Of a stretch of DNA of 27,539 nucleotides, positions 1 through 9,135 are shown piece by piece. This stretch comes from Asparagopsis taxiformis. Its lineage: Eukaryota > Rhodophyta > Florideophyceae > Bonnemaisoniales > Bonnemaisoniaceae. Location: positions 1 through 27,539 of the forward strand of contig JALQPE010000721.1 in assembly GCA_030407315.1 (NCBI GenBank), given 5' to 3'. Every line of letters starts with the position of its first letter. The stretch's first letter is position 1. Below the pieces are notes generated by a model. The model was given only the letters and a program-made list of their open reading frames with translations, was not told the origin of the DNA and searched no databases. The position numbers and the translations under genes were made by a program.

Positions 1-166
1 ATTGTCAACCGCTGAATATCTTACCAGGGTGTATACTAATAGGAATATGTCAGTTCTCTGAGTTTCGCCTATCGTACTCAGCTTACGCAGCAAAACAGCT
101 TGTCGTTCAGATCTTCTTCTCTCTTCTCAATCTTTCACTCTTCTTTGTCAATCACTCATCAAAACA
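1..166 (+). promoter_or_regulatory. Putative promoter/5' UTR of ParB-like gene
   Basis: No ORF is supported here. Positions about 107-165 form a pyrimidine-rich leader (runs of CTTCTTCTCTC type) ending in CAAAACA directly before ATGG at 167, a good eukaryotic start context. There is no convincing TATA box; GTATACTAA near 31 is only a weak candidate. The promoter role is inferred from position. Confidence 0.3.
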
Positions 167-1384
167 ATGGCTCAACAATCCCCCAACGCTTTCGACCGCC
201 AGGTGCGCTCTGCCAGCCGCCGTGACAACGATTCTCCACTCCTTCTCCCTCTCCTTCTCCCTCTCCTTCTCCTTCTCTGGCCCCTGTCCCCATGGACGTT
301 TGCGAAGCTGCTGCAGCGCTGACCCAGCTCAGCCCAGCACTAAGCCCGTCCCCTCCCCCCCTTCCGCTTCCGATCCGCGGTTGTCCCGACAATCGACGCT
401 GGCGTTCCCGCAACTCGCTTCCCGCTCAATCTGCCGAAGCGGCGCCAGCCGTCGAGGGATCTGGTGCTCCTCTGCCTAGCTCGCCTGCTCCGGACATGAT
501 CATCGCGTCCGGCAGCGACTTGGCAGAGGAGCGGAGAAGGTCGATGATCACAACGCTCGTGACATCGTACCGAACAAGCCTCTCCGCAGCACCAGGCTGG
601 CCTACCCTGGCACAGTGCCCATCCCGGTGGATGTGGACTACGACATAAGTCCGGAGAGCTGCCGAAACATTCCAGTCTTCATTTCCCCCCTCTGGATGTT
701 TCTCCTCCGGCAGTCGTGTCCAGGTGGTCAGGCCGCATCGCGTTGATGAGTTGAAGAAAACGTTTCTCACTCAGGGATTTTCCGTGATTGCTTCACGCGT
801 GTCCGTCTGCGAGGTGATTGATTCCAATGCCAAAGTCCGACTGCAATATGTCGATGGATCTCACCGAGTGACCGCGTTGAAGGCCATTCTCGAGTCGGCT
901 GGACCTGCTCCTGCGAAGGACAGTCCAGAATGGAGGAGTTTGTCAGTCAGACATTTACCGTCGATTTGGAACCATTCCAGTCGACTTTCTCCTCCCACCG
1001 ACTCGGCTTGGCCGGGATGTCTTCTGCTCCGAAGAAGTACTCCCGCTTTCACGGCTGATGAACTTCCACACCCACAATGTCAGCGAGGTAACAGTTGCTG
1101 ACCATGTGTGCTCTGTGATGGAGTTCATCAATATCCACCGCCTGGGAAAGAAGAAGATCGAGCCGACCTTTCAATACATAAAAGAACGGAAAGCGCTGAG
1201 CTGGATTCGTCCGAGACAGCTCATGCGCTACGTCTCCATCGCCCAAGGTTTCAGACCATTGAAAGCCCTGCTTTAAGTACTGGTCGAGTATTCCGAACAG
1301 GCCGGATTCGTGCAGTTTCTCTTCGACGGAGGATCGGCTGGGTGTACGGTGAAATTGTTGTTCAACGGATCGTTTTAGGGGGTG
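167..1384 (+). pseudogene. ParB/Srx-like domain protein, 5' part, frameshifted and interrupted by retrotransposon
   Basis: The ATG at 167 starts MAQQSPNAFDRQ and runs into a CT-repeat (about 237-285), where the frame must change to a Pro/Ser-rich stretch (PSPSPS, then PMDVCEAAAAL). Further frame changes are needed near 530, near the C-run at 685-690, near 915 and near 1050. The best-conserved piece is at about 724-900: VVRPHRVDELKK, then a hydrophobic strand pair, then YVDGSHRVTALKAIL. This matches the ParB/sulfiredoxin-like fold pattern (R-x-x-x-I/L-x-x-L ... DGxHRxxA). Later stretches are MNFHTHNVSEVTVADHV at 1058 and EYSEQAGFVQFLFDGGSAG at about 1285. The reading ends in TAG (1376-1378) just before the target-site duplication. 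ParB-like domains act in DNA partition, as nucleases or as CTPases, or as sulfiredoxin; which applies here is unknown. The frameshifts may be decay or assembly error. Confidence 0.5.
1380..1384. repeat. Target-site duplication, left copy (GGGTG)
   Basis: GGGTG immediately precedes the left LTR and is repeated exactly at 12248-12252 after the right LTR. Five bases is the usual Ty3/Gypsy duplication length. Confidence 0.85.
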
Positions 1385-2039
1385 TGGAACGATAGTTCGT
1401 TAGACGAGTAGCTGGTACGAGCCAGTGACACGCTGTCCTTACGAAACGAAACGAGCAGTCCACCCGCTGGTGTTTTGACTGTATTGTTAGACGTAGAAGG
1501 TAGAGTGGTTAGCGAGTAGACACGAGCGTCACGACGCAACAATCCACGCGAGGATTACGTTAGCACACGAGGTGGTACGTCACCGGAGGCGCTCTCGACC
1601 AAGCCCGGAGGCACTACACGCAATCAGCCTTACGTGCGGCGATGGGTAGGGAGTACGCAGCTCGACGGAGACGAAGCCTCGTTAGGCCAAACGTAAACGT
1701 AAACGTAGAAGTCAGTCGTAGACTAGAGCCGTTGCTCGTCGTTGAATTGTCCCTTTCCCTCCCGGCACGATGCCAATACCTATATAGCCACGATGGCATC
1801 GCTTTACAGTGTAAACACTGCTCGTAACGTCCCCGAATGGGAAAGGACCTTGTGGGTCACACGTAGGGACCCGTTGGTCCGTTGGCCGTTGCCAGTACGT
1901 TCGTTGCACACGTGTGCCGGTTGCGCGCGCGCATGCGCCAGCAATGTTCGTTCATTGCTGTCGCCGGTCGTATCCGGCGAAATTCGAATTCCGCGGAAAA
2001 CGTAAATATTGGCAATTTCGGAATGCCACGTATACTACA
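1385..2039 (-). repeat. Long terminal repeat (3' LTR of - strand element)
   Basis: It is near-identical to 11587-12247 and has TG...CA ends. On the - strand the U3 part runs from 2039 to about 1785 and carries a TATATA box at 1781-1786. Relative to the other copy there is one substitution (T versus C, GGCCGTTGCC) and eight single-base indels, seven of them missing bases in this copy. Confidence 0.95.
1781..1786 (-). promoter_or_regulatory. TATA box candidate in LTR
   Basis: CTATATAG lies about 255 bp inside the U3 end. The same site is at 11988-11993 in the 5' LTR, where it would drive element transcription on the - strand. The motif reads as TATA on both strands. Confidence 0.45.
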
Positions 2040-2057
2040 CAGCCCCACCCCCACACG
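2040..2057 (-). other. Polypurine tract
   Basis: Read on the - strand, GTGTGGGGGTGGGGCTG abuts the 3' LTR. This is the expected position of the plus-strand DNA primer. The tract is G-rich with T interruptions, so the exact boundaries are uncertain. Confidence 0.65.
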
Positions 2058-4548
2058 TGGACGTCCCGGCCACGCGAGGCCCGTCAGGACGCGCCTGAGA
2101 CACGGGGCCGTGGCGCCTTTTCGGGTACAACTGCGGACGTGGCAGTTGTCCCGAAAAAACTCGTTTAAACGTACGCGGCCCGGTTGGCTGATCGGTTCGC
2201 CACGGCGCCGGAGCGCGCGCGTGCGCTCCGCTCTTCGTATCATCGCGGCCCGCCCGTTGGCGTCGTTCCGTGGTTAGTCGTAGGCCTCGTAGGCTTTTAG
2301 CATCGAGCTGCTTCGTAAACTTTCGTTTGTTTCTTTGCGTAATCGCATGGCTCCGTTGAGCTTCGTAATACGTGTTGGCAGGTCGTCTGCAGCGGGGGAG
2401 GGGTTAGCGTTAAGCCCCTCCCCACAATTTTTTTTGTTGTGGCGTCTACCCCGTCGGTGTGTGTAAGGCTTACGTAGCCCGTGCTTCGAGTTCGCGGCGG
2501 CGCGTGCCCGTTGGCAGGTTCGTAACACACGCAACTATTCGGCAAAGCGGCGGCGCGTAGCGGCGGCTTTTCACTGCGAGTGGTACGTTAACCTCGATCG
2601 TAGAGCCCGTTGGCGTGCGTATCATTTAGTAACTAACTCAGAAATCGTTTCCGCCGTCGTTTCTCGTTCCGGATAACCCCGTCGGGTGTCGATTTCGTTG
2701 AGCATTCGAGCTCTTGCGCGTAGCACGTCGGTGCCAATTTTAATTTGCTCCGATGAGCTAGGTGAAAATTTCATCGAACGTCAGACCGACTCGCACGTGA
2801 GTCGGTTTGACGTTCTACGCCGTGGCGTGTACGCAGCAATTCGTCGCAGTACGTTGCGGTTTCGTTGACAACGTGGTGGCCGGCGGGCTTGGCTTTTCGT
2901 ATAGCCGTTGACGTCATTAGCGCCGTCGCGCTTCGCGTTGCCGCGGCTTCACGTTGGCCAGTGGCGATATCATTTTGTAACTATCTCGGAGTTCGTTTCC
3001 GCCGTCGTCCCTCGTGCGGATAACCCCGTCGGGTGTCGAATTCCGTTGAGCATTCGAGCTCTCTGGCACGTAGCACGTCGGTGCCAATTTAATTTGCTCC
3101 GGTGAGCCGGACGAAAAATTCGCTAAGCGTCAGGCCGACTCGCGCGTGAGTTGGCTTGACGTTTCACGCCGTTGCGTGTACGCGGCAGTGCGTCGTGGTT
3201 CCCTAGACAACGTTTTTGCCGGCGGGCTTGGCTTTTCGTATAGCCGTTAACGTTATTAGCGCCGTCGCGCTTCGCGTTTGCCGCGGCTTCACGTTAGCCG
3301 GTGGCGCAATCGTTGCGATAGTCCACTTCGCGTGGTAGCGACGTTCGCTGCGGCGTCCGAGGAGCGTTTCGTTAGCTCATTCGTTATGTGGTGCGACGTG
3401 CACCTGGGCATACGTAATGCTCGCCCTCTACGCCGTTGCGTAATTTCGTTTATTCGCCTTGCGAACCCGACGGGGACGCGATTGACGGGTTCGTTTCGCA
3501 TGCCCGCGGGCGTTTGAGGCTGCCTCGTGAGCCAAGTTCGTCGGCAGACGTTGCCTTCAGCTGTGCCGTTTACGTTGGCTACCGCTTGGACGCCGTTGCG
3601 TATTCGTGTTTCGTTACGTGCGTTCGACTGGCCGGCGGGCTTTTCGCTTCCGCGCGTCGTTCGTTATGCCCGCGTGGCAGGACACCGTTGTGTCGTTCCG
3701 TGGTTGCCGTACGTGGCTACCGCGTTCGGCGTCGTGCCTCACGGTGGCGAATTACGGTTCGCCGCCCGTCGTCGCGGCCTCGTTGGCTCGTCGTTCGCAC
3801 GCTTTACTCGCGCGTTTCGTGCGCTGAGACCCGTTGGTCTAATTCGTCGGCTAACGTATAGCTTCGTTCCGCTTCGTGCGGGGAGTTTCGTAATGAGGCC
3901 GTTGCCATCTTCGTTGGGGACGCGTCCGTCCTACGTCGTTTCTCCGCCTTCCGGCGTCACGTTGCCGTTAGCTCGCGAGCTGTTTGGCGTTGACCTCGTT
4001 GGTCGATGCGACTCGTTGTCAGCGGTTGTCCACGGGGACGTACGATGGCTCACGTGACATGCCGAAATTACGAAATTTTCGGGGCACGCGTGTCCCGAGA
4101 TTTGGCCGGATTAGCGCACTGTAATCGGCCCGATTTTTCGTACCGTGCGTCCATGGCCCGCTGGCCCACGTATAATTTTTCGCGCGAAAAATCTGACGTG
4201 TTGTCCGTCCGTGGCCCGTGGTGTCGTCACCTTTGCCCGTGGGACGGTCAACACTGTCGAGCCAGTCGTGGCTCTTCACATCGTGTGAATCGTCCGCGCG
4301 TGGACTCGTCGTCCAATCTTTCGTTGGCGCTCGTGCCTCCACCATCGTATGGTGTCGAAAACGAAAAGAGCGACGGCTCTAGCACGCATCGCGCCCCCCC
4401 AACGCAAGGGTGGACGTCCCGGCCACTCGTTGTGCCTTCGCTTCTCGTTCGTGCGGCTCGTCGCCTTCGTTTGTTGCATCGTGCAACGTCGCGCACGCGT
4501 GCGCTTAACCCGACGCTCGTGTGCGTTTTCGGGGGCCGTCGTGGCCTT
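2058..4548 (-). other. Long 3' tail of retrotransposon, no recognisable gene
   Basis: This is 2.5 kb between the chromodomain stop and the PPT. ORFs on the sense (-) strand are short (largest 4019-4345, 108 codons) and have no motif I recognise. The + strand has longer antisense openings (3527-4057, 176 codons; 3436-3861, 141 codons). These are Arg/Ser/Val/Leu-rich and look like by-products of the CGT/CG-rich composition. A degenerate 340-348-bp tandem duplication sits at 2621-3308. The tail could be a structured RNA, a captured sequence or a former env-like region; nothing here decides. Confidence 0.6.
2621..3308. repeat. Tandem duplication of about 345 bp (2 copies)
   Basis: Copy 1 is about 2621-2968 and copy 2 about 2969-3308. 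Shared blocks include CGGATAACCCCGTCGGGTGTC, the run from GAGCATTCGAGCTC to AGCACGTCGGTGCCAATTT, and GGCGGGCTTGGCTTTTCG followed by TATAGCCGTT. The copies differ by scattered substitutions and short indels, so the duplication is older than the LTR pair suggests for the insertion itself. Confidence 0.8.
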
Positions 4549-5012
4549 TCACGTTGTTGCTCGTCGCACGCGTGCGAAGTATCGAGAGACGCTCTCTTCA
4601 GATACGTTCCGGCGGGGCTCCCACGTAGGGTTACGATACCCGACCCACTTCACGAGGAAGTCTAACGTTCCGTCCTCGTTCACGCGGTGGTTGAGTAGGT
4701 CGTCTACTACATACGCCGGACCGTCGCGGTTCTTGTCGAGGTCTGCCTCGGTGGCATCGTATGGCTCCGGCGGGGGCGCGTTCGCCGGCGTTGGCGCGTA
4801 CGCAACGCGGTCCGAGTTGACACGTTCAACTACGTCTCCTCGTTGGATGACGAACGTTCGTACGTCGTTACGTAGTACGCGGAACGGTCCCAACGCGTGG
4901 TTGCCGAGCTTCGTGCCCTTCGTGGTCCCGTCCGTCGGGTCGATGAATACGTATTCTCCCGCGCGGATGTTTCGATTCGAGACACGGACTCGTTTGTCGA
5001 AATTTCGTTTAT
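4549..5012 (-). CDS. pol: Integrase C-terminus and chromodomain (pol 3' segment)
   Basis: This is the end of Pol in its own frame because of a frameshift near 5012. Readable from upstream: YKRNFDKRVRVSNRNIRAGE, then GPFRVLRNDVRTFVIQRGD, the usual integrase C-terminal SH3-like (GPF/Y) module, then an acidic/Pro linker. A chromodomain follows at about 4716-4582, beginning YVVDDLLNHR and containing LVKWVGY and WEP. The three aromatic cage positions of HP1-type chromodomains (Tyr of YVV, Trp of KW, Tyr of VGY) are all present. By family knowledge such domains steer integration to methylated H3K9 heterochromatin; that function is inferred here. ORF ends at TGA/TAA-type stop at 4549. Confidence 0.85.
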
Positions 5013-5549
5013 ACGTGCCTGCGCGGCCTTCAGCGTTCGATACGCGTTATCCATCGTTGTGGCGAGCTCACGCACGTAAGTGGCTCGCCCTCCCCCGTCG
5101 GGTAGTTCGCGGTTCGTTACCGACGTGTGTAGCGCCAGCGGTGGCGGTGGATTCGTGAGAATCAAATCGAAGGGCGTCGTGCCCGTGCTCGAATGCACAT
5201 GCGTGTTGTACGCAAACGTTAACGCCGATGCGTATCGATCCCAGTCGTTCTGGTTTTCGTTTACGTAATTGCGCAGCATCGCCAGGATCGTCCTGTTGTA
5301 GCGCTCCACCTGCCCGTTCGTTTGGGGGTGGTACGTCGACGTAAAGACGTTCGTTACGCCAATCTCGTTGCAAACGCGCTGGAAGAACTTAGCAGCGAAC
5401 TGCTTTCCGTTGTCGCTTATGAGTGTCCGTGGGGGTCCATACGAGAAGACCCACGCGTTGACGAACGCACTCGCCACGTTGGCGGAATCGATATTACGTA
5501 GAGGTACGACTCTAGTCAGCTTCGTGAAGCGGTCCGTTATCACGAGGAT
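5013..5549 (-). CDS. pol: Integrase catalytic core (pol middle segment, frame-shifted)
   Basis: This is the rve (retroviral integrase) core continuing from the upstream pol frame after a single-base loss in the A-run at 5550-5552. It opens with ITDRFTKLTRVVPL. The second catalytic Asp is in LISDNGKQF, and the catalytic Glu is in YHPQTNGQVERYNR, exactly 35 residues later, giving DD35E spacing. The first Asp lies in the upstream segment (CIDILGPL). The frame stays sensible to AAQAR near 5013, after which the true reading passes to the frame of 4549-5012. Beyond that point (to 4830) the continuing ORF is out-of-frame nonsense. The intact motifs argue for very recent breakage or assembly error. 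Confidence 0.88.
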
Positions 5550-8500
5550 AAATCGTTACCACGCGTGGTTTTCGTAAGCGGACCTAGTATGTCGATACAT
5601 AGGTCTCGCAACGGCTCCGTAGCCGGAAATAAACGTAACGGGTTCGTCCGTTTGCGAAGCTTCACGCGGTTCTTCGCACATCCAACGCAGTTTCGTACCG
5701 TTGCGTGGATGTCGGCGGCCATCGCGGGCCAGTAGTACGTCCTCCGTAGGGTGTAGTACATACGCGTTTGTCCGGGGTGTCCAGCGAGGACGTGGTGGTG
5801 CGTTAACTCCAGCAGCCGCGGCCGCAACGAAGCCGGCACAACGATTTGTGTACGTTCCTCGTCGTGAGGGTTCCGGCGTCGGAGTAGGCCATCGTGGCCT
5901 TCGAAGAATGCAGCGTCCTGCGTCTCGGACTGTCGTGTCAGTATCGTTTGACAGAACGTGTCCTCGCGTTGAGCTTCGATAAGCTCGTCCCTCGTAATGG
6001 GAAGCTGAACGTCAGCTGGTGGCACGCGTGCCGAATCGTCTTCAGCAGCGCGCTGTTCGTCGAGGAAATCCGGTTCCTCGTCGAGAACGTCATCGAGCGA
6101 CGCGTCGCGGTTGAACTCGAGTCCCTCGTTGCCAGCCGTCGCGGCTGGTGTCCGTTCGTCACGAGTCTCGTTCGACGGGTCGTCGTGACCCCTGGCATTC
6201 GTTGCCTTTTTACGTACGGACGTCGTTCGTCCTTGCCCATTTCGTGTGGGTTGTCGACGACTGCGAGTCGTCACGAGGACCGCGTCCCCGTACGATGGTA
6301 CGTCATCGTCGACGGGTCGACCGTCGTCATACGTAGATATCACACGTGATAAAGCGTCAGGTACCTGGTGCACGCGCCCAGGCCTGTACGTAACTTCGAA
6401 ATCGAATTCGGCAACGCGTAGCCTCCATCGTAGTAGTCGTCCGGACGCGTCCGTCAACGTCATCAGCCAACGTAAGGCTTCGTGGTCCGTACGTACGGTG
6501 AACCGCTGACCCTCTACGTAGGGTCGGAGCGACGTTATCGCCCAGACGACGGAGTAACACTCGCGCTCGGTCGCCGAGTAACCACGTTCGGTTTCGTTAA
6601 GGGTCTTCGACCAGTACCCAATCGGCACCCATTCGTTGGGCTTATCTTCGTTTTGCTGCTGGAGCAACGTAGCTCCCAGCTGATACGCCGACGCGTCGGT
6701 ATCGATCATGAACGGACGTCCCGCCTTCGGAAGGTGCAATACTGGTGGCGACACCAGTATTGTCTTCAACGTTTCGAACGCATTCGTTTGCGCGTCAGTT
6801 GGATTCGTCCAATCGGGGGAAGCGTCCTTCTTCAACATCGTGTTGAGTGGCCGAGCGATCTCGGCATACGCCTTTACGAAACGGCGGTAAACGTTGGCCG
6901 CGCCCAAAAACGATCGACATTGCGTCTTGTCTCGCGGGAACGTAGCCGTACGAAAGGCTTCCTTGTTCCGTGCTGCGACGTGCAGCTTCCCTGGGGTAAT
7001 CACGTGCCCCAGGTAGTCAACTCGTGGTTGAAAGAACGAGCACTTCGTGAGCTTTAACGTTACTCCCGCTGCGCGTAGCAGGGAAAGCACCTGGTCAACG
7101 TGACCCAGGTGAGACTCGAGGTCTTTCGAAAAGACGATTACGTCGTCTAAGTAAACAAGGCACGATTGCCAACGTACTCCGGAGAGGATGATGTCCAACG
7201 TCCGCTGAAACGTAGCGGGGGCATTTCGTAGCCCGAATGGCATTCGCACGTAGCGATACGTTCCCATGAAAGACGTAAACGTTGTCTTATCACGGTCCTC
7301 GGCGGAGACGGGCACTTGCCAGTAACCGGCGTTACAGTCGAGTGTCGTGAAGATGGCGGCGTCGCCCAACGAATCCAGGCAGTCTTCCATACGAGGAAGC
7401 GGGTACGAATCAGCGATCGTTTTCGCGTTCAAACGCCTGTAGTCGACACAGAAACGTAAGGATCCGTCCTTCTTCGGCACCAACACGATTGGTGACGCCC
7501 ATTCGCTGGACGCGGGTTCGATAACCCCTTCGTTGAGCATCTTCGTGATCTGCTCCTCGGCTATCGTACGTAAAGCCGGACCCTGACGATAGGGCATTGA
7601 ACGTATGGGCCGCGTGCCCGGTTCGAGTTCGATTCGATGCTCCGTAGCATTGATTTCGCCGAGGCGTCCGCTCGTCCACATTGACGAATGTGTAGCTAGC
7701 ATCTCGTTGATGCGCTTTCGTAAATCCTCGTCGTCGAGGTGCGACAAATCGATTGTCGACTGCCAATCCGTGGCGGGGTCGTTCCCCTTTTCGTTGACCA
7801 ACGGGTCTGGCGTTTCGTCGCCCAACCCGTTCGTATTTGTCCGCGTCGTCGCGTCGACTAGCGGTAGGTTCAAAACCTTCGCGAGGGCTTCGCCGCCCTC
7901 ACGCTTGAGTGGGACGATTCCCAACGGGGAGCGTACCGCGTACGCAATCGTCGCGCCTTTCGGCAGCTCGCGGTCCTTCTTCGTGAAGTTAGATACGATA
8001 ATAGAGAACGTCTCTCTGGGTCCTACGTCGACCACTCCGTTGGCTATACGAAGCCCATGCCGGAATTGCACCGACGCTTTCGGTTCGAGGAACACGAGTC
8101 CGGTCGCATCCGTCGTCACGTTGACGGTCCGTTGCGACATCGCCGGTACACGCGTGTACTTCGTCAGGCGAACCGAAAACGTTCGGCTTGGCCGATTCGA
8201 GGCCGCGTTACGCTCGCGGCGTTTCGGGTGTTCCACGTTTGGATTCGTCTCTTCCCCCTCCTCGTATGGAGTCGTCGTATCACCCTCCGCGATAATGGGT
8301 ATCGTATCTCCTCGGTGGAGCTCGATCGTTTGCGCTCGACAGCGTATAGCATCGACATGCTTCGACATGAACGACGTGCCCATTATGACGGGGACAGCCA
8401 GCGTGTTGGCTACGAAGAATTTTACGCGGAACAGCGAGTTCCCCAGCCTGACACGAAGCAGGATGGCGCCTTCGATAGGCAAACGTCGCCCGTTGGCGTC

Positions 8501-8746
8501 TCCGAGCTTCGGTAGCTCTTCGTCACGTAGACAGCGGTCGACCCAGTCGTAGGGTAGTAAACTTGTTCGTATCAAGTTGTAGCCGCTGCACGTATCCATC
8601 GCGATGGTAATCGCCCTCATCACGTTGAGGTCTAGTCCGATCGTTCCGGATACGATATAATGCTTCGACGCAAGTAGGCACGTATGCCCGTCGAGGACCA
8701 ACGGTTCGGTCCTGACCGGCGCGCGGTCTACGTCTTCGCTAGCGAT
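5540..8746 (-). CDS. pol: Pol polyprotein: protease, reverse transcriptase, RNase H, integrase zinc domain
   Basis: The frame opens after a TGA at 8747-8749. Counting from codon 8701: a protease-like segment has the active-site-like triplet in AMDTCSGYNLI (Asp 36) and a VPVIMGTSFM second half (about 104-112). RT spans about 355-560, with LDCNAGYWQ (Asp 455) and YLDDV (Asp 519/520). RNase H covers about 660-785, with DTDASAYQLG, TERECYSVVWA, RTDHEALRWL and VPDALSR. An acidic linker follows at about 790-900. The integrase HHCC finger is at about 968-1008 (THHHVLAGH...CVGC) and the first catalytic Asp is at 1037 (CIDILGPL). The ORF stops at GNDLSS because of a one-base loss. The first in-frame ATG is at 8620, so Pol is probably made as a Gag-Pol fusion. 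The Cys in DTCSG is unusual for an aspartic protease (normally DT/SG). Confidence 0.95.
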   Translation of the reverse strand: MASEDVDRAPVRTEPLVLDGHTCLLASKHYIVSGTIGLDLNVMRAITIAMDTCSGYNLIRTSLLPYDWVDRCLRDEELPKLGDANGRRLPIEGAILLRVRLGNSLFRVKFFVANTLAVPVIMGTSFMSKHVDAIRCRAQTIELHRGDTIPIIAEGDTTTPYEEGEETNPNVEHPKRRERNAASNRPSRTFSVRLTKYTRVPAMSQRTVNVTTDATGLVFLEPKASVQFRHGLRIANGVVDVGPRETFSIIVSNFTKKDRELPKGATIAYAVRSPLGIVPLKREGGEALAKVLNLPLVDATTRTNTNGLGDETPDPLVNEKGNDPATDWQSTIDLSHLDDEDLRKRINEMLATHSSMWTSGRLGEINATEHRIELEPGTRPIRSMPYRQGPALRTIAEEQITKMLNEGVIEPASSEWASPIVLVPKKDGSLRFCVDYRRLNAKTIADSYPLPRMEDCLDSLGDAAIFTTLDCNAGYWQVPVSAEDRDKTTFTSFMGTYRYVRMPFGLRNAPATFQRTLDIILSGVRWQSCLVYLDDVIVFSKDLESHLGHVDQVLSLLRAAGVTLKLTKCSFFQPRVDYLGHVITPGKLHVAARNKEAFRTATFPRDKTQCRSFLGAANVYRRFVKAYAEIARPLNTMLKKDASPDWTNPTDAQTNAFETLKTILVSPPVLHLPKAGRPFMIDTDASAYQLGATLLQQQNEDKPNEWVPIGYWSKTLNETERGYSATERECYSVVWAITSLRPYVEGQRFTVRTDHEALRWLMTLTDASGRLLRWRLRVAEFDFEVTYRPGRVHQVPDALSRVISTYDDGRPVDDDVPSYGDAVLVTTRSRRQPTRNGQGRTTSVRKKATNARGHDDPSNETRDERTPAATAGNEGLEFNRDASLDDVLDEEPDFLDEQRAAEDDSARVPPADVQLPITRDELIEAQREDTFCQTILTRQSETQDAAFFEGHDGLLRRRNPHDEERTQIVVPASLRPRLLELTHHHVLAGHPGQTRMYYTLRRTYYWPAMAADIHATVRNCVGCAKNRVKLRKRTNPLRLFPATEPLRDLCIDILGPLTKTTRGNDLSS

Positions 8747-8754
8747 TCATCGCT

Positions 8755-9135
8755 TCACCGTATGGGCCCGTATGGCTTCTTTTGCGTCGACACGCTTCGT
8801 ATAAGCCGCGTGCTTGGCTTTCTCGCGCTCGGAAGCGTCATGCTTCCGGGTAGCGCGTCTCGCTCGTCTGCGAGGCTTCCTCTTCGTGTGAGGTTCGTTT
8901 GTCCCGTCGGACTTCGTTTCTCCCCCACGTCGGGTGTCATGTGACTCGAGTTGGCCTTCGCGGCCGTGAGCTTTACGTAACTCTCGTTCATCGGTGAGCC
9001 TGCGGAGGACCAATCATCGACGTCGGTCGTCCCCCTTTCACGTAAGGGTTCAGGCGATGTGGGTGGCTCGTGACCTACATCGCCTGGTCGTTTTCCGGCG
9101 CGAGGCCGTTCGACACGTCGTCGTCGTGAGCCCAC
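8755..9135 (-). CDS. Gag-pol junction ORF in -1 frame relative to gag
   Basis: A 126-codon open frame overlaps the last 60 nt of gag in the -1 frame and runs nearly to the pol frame. A second -1 shift would join it to pol, which also has an open piece at 8747-9013 with a very basic sequence (RKPRRRARRATRK). Two readings are possible: programmed -1 frameshifting plus one sequence error, or a decayed linker. The overlap contains GGAAAAC in the gag frame as G GAA AAC. It resembles a slippery site only in its A-site AAC and is not a classical heptamer. Confidence 0.35.
   Translation of the reverse strand: MGSRRRRVERPRAGKRPGDVGHEPPTSPEPLRERGTTDVDDWSSAGSPMNESYVKLTAAKANSSHMTPDVGEKRSPTGQTNLTRRGSLADERDALPGSMTLPSARKPSTRLIRSVSTQKKPYGPIR

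Noticed and set aside
3527..4057. + strand ORF of 176 codons in the retrotransposon tail
   Set aside because: No motif; it opens in a CGT-rich stretch where stops are rare. Kept only as an oddity of the tail.
4349..5158. + strand ORF of 269 codons over integrase end
   Set aside because: Antisense to the integrase and chromodomain; long because of CG-rich codons.
7605..8552. Long + strand ORF (315 codons) over pol
   Set aside because: It is the antisense shadow of the protease-RT region. Composition is Ser/Arg/Val-rich with no motifs, and the - strand has complete pol motifs.
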